NCBI GenBank assembly: GCA_001897515.1 | Contig: MKTA01000019.1 | Span: 37,726 to 101,725, forward strand | Origin: Bacteroidetes bacterium 41-46 | Lineage (GTDB): Bacteria; Bacteroidota; Bacteroidia; Bacteroidales; UBA932 | Direction of reading: 5' to 3' | Length of the DNA: 64,000 nt | Shown here: positions 21,201-28,431 of the stretch, one piece after another | Numbering within the stretch: position 1 is the stretch's first letter | Layout of the letters: every line of letters starts with the position of its first letter | Position numbers and translations under genes: made by a program | Notes under the pieces: model-generated | Databases searched by the model: none | Told to the model about the DNA's origin: nothing | The model's input: only the letters and a program-made list of their open reading frames with translations

Positions 21201-21463
21201 TGCATGATAATCAGAGGGAATCCCGGCATATATATATTTACCAGAGGCTCCTCTGAACAGAACCCAAAGCATCCGGTCTTTTTTAATATAATATCCAGCC
21301 CCCGTTCGCTGATAATTCTTTCAAAACTATCGTATAACAACTCTGCACCTCTGCCAATCCCACATGTGCCCATCCCCACTGCAATGTAGGGTTTGTCCGG
21401 GAGGACCTTCTTAGAAGCACTCTCCCTGAGTCTGTTCAACTCAACTAAGTCTGAGATTCTCAT
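18299..21463 (-). CDS. hydB: HydB/NuoF-like NADH subunit fused to a GltD/NfnB-like flavoprotein
   Basis: A 1054-residue fusion. Residues about 25-110 are a thioredoxin-like 2Fe-2S domain (MGTCGIGRGA...TGCFGFC). Residues about 155-555 are a NuoF-like FMN/NADH domain with RGRGGAGFPTGVKW, CNADEGDPGAF and the 4Fe-4S motif ESCGKCTPCREG near 484 plus a later Cys in ALCGLGQ. Where HydB normally carries two 4Fe-4S ferredoxin motifs, this protein continues into a GltD-type module: helical cysteine domain (CENSCPMHMNIPRYLQ...CHFHCQMKCRREA), FAD site VAIVGSGPAGL near 674, NAD(P)H site VVVVGAGNVAIDAA near 805 and IYAVGDAVTG near 948. It probably routes electrons between H2, NAD(H), ferredoxin and NADP(H). 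ATG 21463 follows a clear AAAGGAGG and overlaps hydC by 23 nt. Confidence 0.9.
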   Translation of the reverse strand: MRISDLVELNRLRESASKKVLPDKPYIAVGMGTCGIGRGAELLYDSFERIISERGLDIILKKTGCFGFCSEEPLVNIYMPGFPLIIMHNVSEIDVIPIIGGIVKGIMPYRNVLCRVEEWDFITGKFEFGRGLTDYPLWNEIPFFKWQKKIVLRNCGLIVPDDIEEYVAVGGYQPLYKALFEMSSSSIIEEVKNSKLRGRGGAGFPTGVKWEMMAKREAPQKYIICNADEGDPGAFMNRNEIESDPFMLLEGMTIGAFAMGASKGVVYIRAEYPLAVRRLKGAIEQAKSYGLLGDNIMNSGFSFDIDIVEGAGAFVCGEETALIHSIEGKYGRPSPRPPYPAEKGLYGMPTNINNVETWCNIPVVISKGGEWFTATGTDKSAGTKVFSLVGKVKNTGLIELPLGSTLETIVFKIGEGTGTQKRVKAVQTGGPSGGCIPVDYLNTPVDYESLSSLGSIMGSGGMVVMDQDNCMVDVARYFTEFSNGESCGKCTPCREGLAQTLRIINKFTLGKATEADIHALENLGKVIKSTALCGLGQTAPNPVLTTLRYFRDEYDHHMIEKKCEPGVCQELFSALCENSCPMHMNIPRYLQLLKEDKIQDAFESTLRDNPLPSSIGRICHFHCQMKCRREAIDAPVSQGDIHRYISDTAYRDGVAKNVYERLIREKLPQTHKKVAIVGSGPAGLTAAFYLVRLGHDVTIFESESEAGGILRWGIPKYRLPLDVFDHEVQFIKDLGVNFVFNTRIGKDIMMDDLERDYNIVILAIGAHKDMSLGINGCELEGVLSGMEFLKDVAKGNIPEMGKHVVVVGAGNVAIDAARTAQRYGAEVTVVYRRMKPDMPANKDEIKGAEIEGVNFLFLSTPKEILADTNDKVRGIELMKMACGEIDLSNRRKPVPTGESFILPCDTVIMAVGEEVDASFAKDFGIKTVSNGNIDTDHFTFTTNHPRIYAVGDAVTGPATAAEAMGIAKKAAEVIDWKLMNKRRFHKLFRGFDYSDEVPLKPEGGNRHYTIKRPLEERLGNFKEINLGYTKEQAYAEASRCLRCDVRVTVNTEEE

Positions 21464-21977
21464 CTTTGTTGTCCTCCTTTAAATTTTGCAATAATTTTTT
21501 AATCTGTTCCGATGTGACATTGCTGTATATCACACCATTGACAGCAACAACAGGGGCAAGGGCGCACTGCCCAAAGCAGGCCACCGTTTTTACGGTGATA
21601 AGCTTATCTTCTGTTGTAAATGAACTCTCTCCTGAATCAAAGGCCTCTTTGCAACCCGGCAGGAGAGAGAGATCATCTAGTAAAATTTTTGATCCTTTTG
21701 TGTGGCAGGCAGTTCCCCTGCACACAATTATAGAATTTTTCCCCTGAGGTTTCAGGTTGAAAAAAGAGTAAAAGGTTGCGACTCCATAGATTTGTGACAG
21801 CGGAACCTTAATGGATGAGGAGAGATACTCCATTGCGTCATCATCAAGAAACTTGTACTCACTTGCTTCCTGAATCTCTTCCATTACAGTAAGCAGTTCG
21901 CCCGGTTTCCCTTTGTGCCTGGAGATTATCTCGTCAATAACCGTCGTATTGACTCGACTTTCTTCGATAGCATTCAT
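21441..21977 (-). CDS. hydC: HydC/NuoE-like 2Fe-2S subunit (first set)
   Basis: A 178-residue NuoE-family subunit with an N-terminal helical bundle (residues 1-85) and a thioredoxin-like 2Fe-2S domain. All four cluster cysteines are seen: CRGTACHTKG near 95-100 and ACFGQCALAP near 137-141. In bifurcating hydrogenases this subunit passes electrons to the FMN-bearing HydB. It overlaps hydB by 23 nt and starts 16 nt after the hydA of the second set, so all six hydrogenase genes form one continuous minus-strand block. The C-terminal tail (KLLQNLKEDNKDENLRLS) lies in the overlap. Confidence 0.9.
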   Translation of the reverse strand: MNAIEESRVNTTVIDEIISRHKGKPGELLTVMEEIQEASEYKFLDDDAMEYLSSSIKVPLSQIYGVATFYSFFNLKPQGKNSIIVCRGTACHTKGSKILLDDLSLLPGCKEAFDSGESSFTTEDKLITVKTVACFGQCALAPVVAVNGVIYSNVTSEQIKKLLQNLKEDNKDENLRLS

Positions 21978-21993
21978 AGGCTAATCTTTTAAG

Positions 21994-23784
21994 TTAAAAA
22001 CTGGATCTTTTTATATATGTTGTGTGTAGAAGCTTATGTGACTTCTCTCCCAGGGGTTTCCCCAAAAAATCTTTATAGATTTTAATTATTTCAGGGTTTT
22101 GATGAGATTTTCTCAATGGCATACCGACATCCTCGGCATAAATAGCCAAAGCTCTCCTCTTTCTGATCTCCGGATTTGTCGGAATTGGCTGACCTCCTCC
22201 ACCAAGGCACCCGCCCGGACAAGCCATAAACTCTACAAAGTGGTAATCTGCATCACCTTTTTTAATTGTATCCATTACAATTTTAGCATTGGCAAGTCCG
22301 TGGGCGACGGCGCATTTTAACTGCACCCCCTCCAGGAAAGACCACTCTTTAAGCGGATTATCAATTTTTATTGAAGCCTCTTTCAGCCCCTCCATTCCCC
22401 TGACAGGAGTTATATTCAGATTCTTAAATGGCACCTCTCTACCTGTAACCAGCTCATAGGCTGTTCTTAAAGCAGCCTCCATTACGCCACCTGTTGCGCC
22501 AAATATTACTCCGGCTCCTGTTGACTCTCCCATGAGCCGGTCAAAATGCATATCGGGCAATCTTAAAAAGTCTATTCCCGCCTGTTTTATCATTATTGCC
22601 AACTCTCTTGTTGTAAGAACATAGTCAACATCTCTGAACCCGCTATCTCTCATTTCAGGACGGGCAGCCTCAAATTTCTTGGCAGTGCAAGGCATTATCG
22701 ATACCGATACAATTTTTGAGGGATCAATCTTCTTCGCCTTTGCATAATATGTTTTAACAAGTGCCCCGAACATTTGCTGGGGAGATTTGCAGGATGAGAG
22801 GTGATTCAGGAAATCTGGGTAGAGATGTTCAATGAATTTTATCCATCCAGGCGAACATGATGTGGCCATTGGAAGTTTAACATCCCCTCTCTTCTCAACT
22901 ATGACCTCCTTTAGCCTTCTAAGTAACTCGCTCCCCTCCTCCATTATGGTGAGGTCTGCAGTAAAATCAGTATCCATAACTGCGTGGAAGCCCAGTCTTT
23001 TGAGAGCTGAGACCATTTTGCCCGTTACCCGCTCTCCGGGGTCAAACCCAAGCTCTTCACCAAGGCCAACCCTTACTGCCGGTGCAGTTTGTACAATTAC
23101 AAACTTCTCTTTGTCTGCAAGTGCACTCCATACATCTTCTATATAGTTCCTTTCAGTAAGCGCACCTGTTGGGCAATGGTTCACACACTGTCCACAGTTT
23201 GTGCACACGACATCGTTCATTGACTTCTCAAAGAATGTAGTAATCTGTGCATGCTCTCCCTTATAGGACATTGTAAGGGCATTTACGCTTTGTAGTTCGG
23301 CACAGGTTCTAACGCATCTCTGGCAACGTATGCATTTGCTGTCATCTTTGATAATAGAGGGCGAGAAGTTATCAATCGTATAATTTCTGAAAGGCACCAG
23401 ATCCAGGAAGTCCTGGGTCATAATTTTATAGTCAGAGGCCAGTTTTTGAAGCTCGCAGTTACCGTTTCTGTAGCAACTTGTACAGTCAGCATTATGTTCC
23501 GAGAGCAGAAGCTCAATTATATGCTTTCTTGCATTCCTCACCTTAAGAGTGTTTGTGAGCACCTCCATGCCATCTTCGCAAGGAGTGGCGCATGCTGCAG
23601 CAAGCCTCTTCTGACCAGCTATCTCAATTACGCAAACGCGGCAGTTTCCGGCTACGCAGAGATCTTTATGGTAGCAAAGTGTTGGGATTATAACTCCCGA
23701 TTGGTTTGCCGCATCCAGTATAGAAGTCCCCGGGGAGACCTCTTTGGTCTCACCGTTAATTGTGATCTTGATTCTCTTTTCCAT
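21994..23784 (-). CDS. hydA: [FeFe]-hydrogenase catalytic subunit (second set)
   Basis: A 596-residue paralogue of the hydA at 16523, with the same domain order: 2Fe-2S domain (1-80), HNADCTSCYRNGNC His-Cys3 site, 4Fe-4S motifs CIRCQRCVRTC and CTNCGQCVNHC, H-cluster motifs TSCSPGW, MPCTAKKFE and ACPGGCLGGGGQP, and a C-terminal small-subunit domain ending KLLHTTYIKRSSF. Every recognisable metal-binding motif is intact, so it is probably active, not a sensory or degenerate copy. It lies 17 nt after its own hydB and 16 nt before the hydC of the first set. With HydB and HydC it matches trimeric NADH- and ferredoxin-dependent (group A3-like) enzymes. Confidence 0.92.
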   Translation of the reverse strand: MEKRIKITINGETKEVSPGTSILDAANQSGVIIPTLCYHKDLCVAGNCRVCVIEIAGQKRLAAACATPCEDGMEVLTNTLKVRNARKHIIELLLSEHNADCTSCYRNGNCELQKLASDYKIMTQDFLDLVPFRNYTIDNFSPSIIKDDSKCIRCQRCVRTCAELQSVNALTMSYKGEHAQITTFFEKSMNDVVCTNCGQCVNHCPTGALTERNYIEDVWSALADKEKFVIVQTAPAVRVGLGEELGFDPGERVTGKMVSALKRLGFHAVMDTDFTADLTIMEEGSELLRRLKEVIVEKRGDVKLPMATSCSPGWIKFIEHLYPDFLNHLSSCKSPQQMFGALVKTYYAKAKKIDPSKIVSVSIMPCTAKKFEAARPEMRDSGFRDVDYVLTTRELAIMIKQAGIDFLRLPDMHFDRLMGESTGAGVIFGATGGVMEAALRTAYELVTGREVPFKNLNITPVRGMEGLKEASIKIDNPLKEWSFLEGVQLKCAVAHGLANAKIVMDTIKKGDADYHFVEFMACPGGCLGGGGQPIPTNPEIRKRRALAIYAEDVGMPLRKSHQNPEIIKIYKDFLGKPLGEKSHKLLHTTYIKRSSF

Positions 23785-23801
23785 CTTTTAATGCTTTGAG
23801 A

Positions 23802-24986
23802 TCAGTATATCATCTCCTCTCTGAAGTTCTCAACTATTGATGAGAAGGAGTTGGCAACGGACTGGCCAAGTCCGCATTTAGCAGTATAGGTCATAGTCTC
23901 GGCAAGCTTAAGCAGCTTGTCCAGATACGCCGCATTTTTCTCTCCGCGCTTCACAGCCTTAATTCCCTTAAGTAACTGCTGGCATCCAACCCGGCATGGG
24001 GTGCACTGCCCGCAAGACTCCTCTGCAAAGAAGTTAAGATAGTTATCAAGTACATTGTACATTGATCTGGAGCTGTTGAAAAGCATCATAGAACCCCCGG
24101 TGGGAAGGGATATCCCCACAAGTCTGCCCTGGAATCCAATTGTTGTCTCAGGAAACCTCTTTCTTGGCACAAGGAAGCCCGATGCTCCGCCCACCTGTAC
24201 AGCCTTTGTGTCATCGTCCCCAAACTCCTCAACAAAATCCACAAGGCTCATACCCAGTTCAAGCTCGTAAATACCGGGCTTTGGGGTATCTCCGGATACT
24301 GAAAAGAGTTTTGTACCTCGTGAGAACTGAACACCCAAATCATAAAACCTTTTGGAGCCGTATTTAAAGATTGTGTAGGTGTGAGCGAGAGTCTCCACAT
24401 TGTTTATAACTGTCGGCTTATTCATGTACCCGCTAGACGACGGGAAAGGAGGCTTATTTCTAGGCTCTCCTCTCTTCCCCTCCATGGACTCAAAAAGGGC
24501 GGTCTCCTCTCCGCAAATGTAGGCTCCTGAGCCCATAAAAATTGATATTGAAAAATCAAAGCCAATTTTTCTGCAGTAACGTTCAAATTCATCTATTGCA
24601 CTCTGCAAATTATCCTTTAAGAAAAAATACTCTCCTCTTAAATAGATAAATCCTTTTTTGGCTCCAATAACGTATGCGCAGACAGCAATAGCAGTAAGAA
24701 CCTTAAACGGAACCCTTGATAAGATCTCCCTGTCTTTGAAAGTTCCCGGTTCTCCCTCGTCTGCGTTACAGATCACAAATTTCTCATCTGCCTTTATCTC
24801 AGATGATATTTTCCACTTCAGGCCGGTTGGAAATCCGGCTCCTCCGCGCCCCTTCAACTCAGAACTTATAAGCTCATTTATAAGCTCATTAGCCGTTCTG
24901 TTAAGGTTCTTCTTTAATACATCTTCCCAGTCGTTGTCACTTTTGAAGATGAAGTCAGCTCTTTTAAGTAGATGAGACGTTGACAT
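23802..24986 (-). CDS. hydB: HydB/NuoF-like FMN/NADH subunit (second set, minimal form)
   Basis: A NuoF-like subunit of about 394 residues: RGGAGFPTGLKW and CNADEGEPGTF for FMN/NADH, GAYICGEETAL, and a 4Fe-4S site ESCGQCTPCRVG plus the later Cys in KCGLGQSVAN. It lacks both the N-terminal thioredoxin-like 2Fe-2S domain and the C-terminal ferredoxin motifs found in many HydB proteins, so the electron path to ferredoxin must use other subunits. The track starts at ATG 25004; ATG 24986 is preferred because GGGGGAGGG sits at good spacing and the resulting 23 nt overlap with hydC exactly equals that of the first set. It ends 17 nt before hydA. Confidence 0.88.
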   Translation of the reverse strand: MSTSHLLKRADFIFKSDNDWEDVLKKNLNRTANELINELISSELKGRGGAGFPTGLKWKISSEIKADEKFVICNADEGEPGTFKDREILSRVPFKVLTAIAVCAYVIGAKKGFIYLRGEYFFLKDNLQSAIDEFERYCRKIGFDFSISIFMGSGAYICGEETALFESMEGKRGEPRNKPPFPSSSGYMNKPTVINNVETLAHTYTIFKYGSKRFYDLGVQFSRGTKLFSVSGDTPKPGIYELELGMSLVDFVEEFGDDDTKAVQVGGASGFLVPRKRFPETTIGFQGRLVGISLPTGGSMMLFNSSRSMYNVLDNYLNFFAEESCGQCTPCRVGCQQLLKGIKAVKRGEKNAAYLDKLLKLAETMTYTAKCGLGQSVANSFSSIVENFREEMIY

Positions 24987-25467
24987 TTTTTGTCCCTCCC
25001 CCATTACTGTTTATGTAACTGGTGAGAATATCCCGAACCTTTTCGGGAGTCAATTCAGTGTACACTTCATTGTTGATAAGCATTGCCGGAGCCTTGTGGC
25101 AGAATCCAAGGCAATTTGTCTGAAGCAATGAGAAGTTCCCGTCCGGAGTTGTCTCCCCAACCTTTATCTTCAGCATCTCCTGAATAGCAAGAAGGATCTG
25201 ATTTTCACCCTTCATAGAGCAGGTTATGGTTTTACAAAGCCGGATAATGTATTTGCCCATCTTCTTGTATTCAAGAAATGAATAGAATGTTGCAGTCCCG
25301 TAAACCTCTGCAGCGGGCAAATCAAGTTCTCGTGCAATCTGGGTCATTGAGTACTCAGAGAGATATTTTTCCTGTTCTACGACTCCCTGTAATATTGGCA
25401 ACAGACTGCTCCTTTCGCGTCCATGCCTTTCGGCCAGGCGCCTGATTAAATCACTTATTGGTTCCAT
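24964..25467 (-). CDS. hydC: HydC/NuoE-like 2Fe-2S subunit (second set)
   Basis: A 167-residue NuoE-family subunit and the first gene of the six-gene hydrogenase block. The N-terminal helices are followed by the thioredoxin-like 2Fe-2S domain with all four cysteines: CKTITCSMKG near 88-93 and NCLGFCHKAP near 129-133. It is clearly paralogous to the hydC at 21441 but diverged. A 258 bp gap upstream, shared with the divergent gene at 25726, should hold the promoter. Start ATG 25467 has no strong Shine-Dalgarno sequence, as is usual for first genes in this phylum. Confidence 0.9.
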   Translation of the reverse strand: MEPISDLIRRLAERHGRERSSLLPILQGVVEQEKYLSEYSMTQIARELDLPAAEVYGTATFYSFLEYKKMGKYIIRLCKTITCSMKGENQILLAIQEMLKIKVGETTPDGNFSLLQTNCLGFCHKAPAMLINNEVYTELTPEKVRDILTSYINSNGGGTKNVNVSST

Positions 25468-25725
25468 TCCTCTGGTTTTGAATGTTTAAACTTGAGACGG
25501 AGACACAAATAACAAAAGGGCAAGTAAATTTATAAAAAATTAACAAAACATTAACTATCAATTACAATTATATATCAAACAAAGGGGCCTTCAGTTACAA
25601 AGTGTAATTAAAAAGTTTATTTTATTAATCAAAAGAGAAAGATCTATTATTTAAAAATATTCTATAGGGTATCTGCAGGGTTGTTCGTCTTGATGTCAGA
25701 AGGGACAAACTAAAAAACAAAAAAG
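25468..25725. promoter_or_regulatory. Divergent intergenic region between hydrogenase block and exported-protein gene
   Basis: 258 AT-rich bases that should carry promoters for both the hydrogenase block (minus) and the gene at 25726 (plus). I found no full TTTG-N19-21-TAnnTTTG promoter on either strand and no Rex-like TTGTGA palindrome. A small palindrome TTACAAAGTGTAA (25595-25607) is the only symmetric element noticed and could be chance. Confidence 0.4.
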
Positions 25726-26991
25726 ATGAAAACAATAATCAGACAAATGGCGGGACTGGCGATTGCCATTTTGATGCTTGCTCAGCAAAATATCGGCTGG
25801 GCTCAGTCAGAGAGAGACTACTATACAATAAGCGGTGTTGTAAAAGAGAAACTATCTCAAAAGAAGCTTGAGTATGCTGTAGTAGCACTTAAGGGTTCAA
25901 AAGTTGGAACCATTGCAAACGCAAATGGAGAATTTTCTATAAAGGTAAAGGGGAATAGCGGAGCAAAAGCTGTTGTATTCTCACACCTGGGATACTCTAA
26001 TTACGAACTGCCTATTGACGGTAAAGATATGAGTGATGTTGTCATCTACCTGGAGCAGAAATCCAGTCAGCTTGATCCGGTTACAATTCTTGGAATGGAT
26101 GGGAAGGGGCTGGTTGAGCTCGCAATGGAGAGGGTAGAGAGAAATTATCCATCTTCAAAAAACGCACTATCAGGATTCTACAGAGAGACCGTTAAGAAGA
26201 GAAGAAGCTATATCAATGTTTCGGAAGCGGTTGTGGACATTTACAAAACTCCATATATGGAGGGTGTTGAGAGAGATGCCGTGCAAGTTTACAAAGGTCG
26301 CAAGCTTGTTAGTCCGGATCCAAAGGACACACTAATGGTTAAGCTTCTTGGAGGGCCAAACCTCTCAATATACCTTGATGTCGTTAAGAACCCTGATCTT
26401 ATTCTCAGCAGAGAGAACCTTGATCTGTACAGCTTCAGAATTGAGGAATCAGTAACAATTGGAGAGAGACCTCACTATGTGGTGAGCTTCCAGCCACAGG
26501 TTATCATGCCATACGCTCTCTACAGTGGTAAACTATTTATTGACAAAGGAAACTATACATTCTCAAGAGCTGAGTTCAAACTCAGTATGTCCGACAGGAA
26601 TAAAGCCACACAAGCCATTCTAAAGAGAAAGCCTTTTGGGATGCACTTTAAACCTGAAGAGGTATCATTCCTGGTAACATACAGACAAGAGGGCAATATG
26701 GCGCTGCTTCACTACATCAGAAGCGAGATTAACTTCAAGTGTGACTGGAAAAAGAGACTATTCTCAACAAGTTACTCAATTGTCTCTGAAACTGTTGTTA
26801 CAGACAGCAACTTTGATGACGCCAAGAGAATACCACTAAGAGTTGCTTTCAAAGACAATCAATCCCTTTCAGATAAAGTATCAAACTTTGTAGATAAGGA
26901 TTTTTGGGAGGATTACAATATAATTGAGCCTGAGGAGTCACTTGAGAACGCAGTTGAAAAACTGAGAAAGGCAATAAATTCAAGAAAATAA
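25726..26991 (+). CDS. Exported carboxypeptidase-regulatory-like domain protein, no receptor barrel
   Basis: A 421-residue secreted protein. A signal peptide (MKTIIRQMAGLAIAILMLAQQNIGWAQ) precedes a CarboxypepD_reg-like beta-sandwich (residues about 33-112, YYTISGVVKEKLSQKKLEYA). The rest (about 120-421) is a mostly beta region beginning with SGFYRETVKKRRSYINVSEA and ending FWEDYNIIEPEESLENAVEKL. It has no TonB-dependent plug or barrel. The C-terminal region is clearly related to that of the gene at 28432, which follows the sigma/FecR pair. Start ATG 25726 follows an A-rich leader. Likely periplasmic or outer-membrane associated; the function is not known. Confidence 0.8.
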   Translation: MKTIIRQMAGLAIAILMLAQQNIGWAQSERDYYTISGVVKEKLSQKKLEYAVVALKGSKVGTIANANGEFSIKVKGNSGAKAVVFSHLGYSNYELPIDGKDMSDVVIYLEQKSSQLDPVTILGMDGKGLVELAMERVERNYPSSKNALSGFYRETVKKRRSYINVSEAVVDIYKTPYMEGVERDAVQVYKGRKLVSPDPKDTLMVKLLGGPNLSIYLDVVKNPDLILSRENLDLYSFRIEESVTIGERPHYVVSFQPQVIMPYALYSGKLFIDKGNYTFSRAEFKLSMSDRNKATQAILKRKPFGMHFKPEEVSFLVTYRQEGNMALLHYIRSEINFKCDWKKRLFSTSYSIVSETVVTDSNFDDAKRIPLRVAFKDNQSLSDKVSNFVDKDFWEDYNIIEPEESLENAVEKLRKAINSRK

Positions 26992-27005
26992 TTGTTCATT
27001 TTTAG

Positions 27006-27013
27006 TAAATTTG
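27006..27013 (+). promoter_or_regulatory. Possible -7 box upstream of the ECF sigma gene
   Basis: TAAATTTG matches TAnnTTTG, 24 bases before the sigma-factor ATG. No TTTG -33 element at proper spacing is seen. It may equally be served by read-through from the gene at 25726, which ends 45 bases upstream. Confidence 0.3.
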
Positions 27014-27036
27014 GAGGTTAATTTTAAAATCCAAAC

Positions 27037-27579
27037 ATGATTAGCGATCTGCTACTGTTAATCAGAACAAGGGAGGGGGATGTAAAAAGTTTTGAAATTC
27101 TTTTCAAGAGCTATTATCTCCCCCTTTTAAACTATTCAGCAACAATTACAGGCAGACGAGAGATTTCAGAGGAGATAGTACAGGAATTGTTCTACAATTT
27201 ATGGCGTGAGAGGGAGCGGCTAAGCATAACAAAAAGTATTAAGAGCTATCTTTACAATTCAATTCGCAACAGATCCATTGATTACTGCAGAAGAAGAAAA
27301 TTTGAGGAGAATTCATCAGATATACTGGAGAATATTAGTTCAGGCACATCATGGGAGAGCCCCCAGGAGAGGGCTGAGGCCGGAGAGATGGAGAGAATTA
27401 TTAATCGCATACTTGCAAGGATGCCTGCTAGAAGAAGAGATATCTTCATGATGAACAGGGAGGGGAACAAAAAGTACGAAGAGATTGCCGCCATCCTCTC
27501 CTTATCAGTAAAAACAGTAGAGGCGGAGATGGCGAAAGCCCTAAAGGTGTTAAGAAAAGAGACAGGATACAGACGATGA
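27037..27579 (+). CDS. ECF RNA polymerase sigma factor (FecI-like)
   Basis: A 180-residue group IV sigma factor. Region 2 is residues about 10-80 (FEILFKSYYLPLLNYSATIT, EEIVQELFYNLW, YLYNSIRNRSIDYCRRRK); region 4 is about 120-175 (RMPARRRDIFMMNREGNKKYEEIAAILSLSVKTVEAEMAKAL) with a clear helix-turn-helix. This is the Bacteroidetes sigma-70 expansion type that works with FecR-type anti-sigma factors. Its stop overlaps the start of the FecR gene by 4 bases (ATGA), indicating translational coupling. Likely targets are the neighbouring exported proteins at 25726 and 28432 and its own operon. Confidence 0.93.
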   Translation: MISDLLLLIRTREGDVKSFEILFKSYYLPLLNYSATITGRREISEEIVQELFYNLWRERERLSITKSIKSYLYNSIRNRSIDYCRRRKFEENSSDILENISSGTSWESPQERAEAGEMERIINRILARMPARRRDIFMMNREGNKKYEEIAAILSLSVKTVEAEMAKALKVLRKETGYRR

Positions 27580-28421
27580 AAAGAGAATTATCAAACGAGG
27601 AGAGGTTAATGACCGACAAAGCCTGGGGTAGGCTTAAAGAGAGGCTAGAGAGAGATGGTCTTCTGGAGGAGCCTGTTACCAGACAAAACCACAGGACAGC
27701 ATATGCCTTAGCAATAGCTGCAATGTTTATACTAATGGTAACAGCCGGTCTGCTGTTTACCGGCCAGAAAGAGGAGCCCATTGACACACTAACAGCCCGA
27801 CTGTTCAACGACACACCAGGCACTACCTATGTTTCAAAACTGGATGACGGATCTGTAATATATCTTTCAGAGAACACAACTGTCAAACATTCAGACCTTG
27901 TCTCGGAACCTACCAGAGAGATTACTCTTGAAGGAGAGGCATTTTTTGATATTCGCAGAGATGCGTCAAAACCATTTGTTATTAACGCCGGAGACTCAAA
28001 AATAGAGGTTCTCGGGACCTCTTTTGAAGTTGCCTGCAAATCCGGGGAGACAGTTCTCTCGGTTAAGACAGGCCTGGTTAGAATAACACAGATAAGCACC
28101 GGTAAAGCCATGTTGGTTAAAGAGGGGGAGAGAGCAATTGCAGATGCAGGAGGAATAAAGATTCAATCTCTGGGAGAGTATGAGGGATTTAAGAAATATA
28201 AATCAAAAATGCACTTCAAGGATGAATCACTGGGCAATATCTCAGAAATCATAAACCGAAACTTCACAGAAACAGAGATAATTCTTGACCCCGCTATTTC
28301 TGGCAGAGAGTTAACGGCCACCTTCTCTGAAGATAATCCTGAAGCTATGGTAAGGTTAATCTGCAGCGCACTTAACTTAAATTATACTATTGAGGGCAGA
28401 GTTATAAAAATAGGTACATAA
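27576..28421 (+). CDS. FecR-family anti-sigma factor
   Basis: A 281-residue inner-membrane anti-sigma factor. Residues 1-42 are cytoplasmic and should bind the sigma factor, one membrane helix lies at about 43-65 (AYALAIAAMFILMVTAGLLF), the periplasmic FecR domain is about 85-185 (YVSKLDDGSVIYLSENTTVKH, FDIRRDASKPFVINAGDSKIEVLGTSF), and a C-terminal DUF4974-like domain covers about 205-281 (MHFKDESLGNISEIINRNF). In Fec-type systems the periplasmic part reads the signalling state of an outer-membrane protein through its STN domain; here the STN protein is encoded 10 nt downstream but has no barrel. The start overlaps the sigma gene stop (ATGA). Confidence 0.93.
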   Translation: MKRELSNEERLMTDKAWGRLKERLERDGLLEEPVTRQNHRTAYALAIAAMFILMVTAGLLFTGQKEEPIDTLTARLFNDTPGTTYVSKLDDGSVIYLSENTTVKHSDLVSEPTREITLEGEAFFDIRRDASKPFVINAGDSKIEVLGTSFEVACKSGETVLSVKTGLVRITQISTGKAMLVKEGERAIADAGGIKIQSLGEYEGFKKYKSKMHFKDESLGNISEIINRNFTETEIILDPAISGRELTATFSEDNPEAMVRLICSALNLNYTIEGRVIKIGT

Positions 28422-28431
28422 AGCTCTCCTG

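Noticed and set aside
25595-25607. TTACAAAGTGTAA as a redox-regulator site for the hydrogenase block
   Set aside because: Too short and not close to Rex or FNR/CRP consensus; kept only as a note in the intergenic entry.
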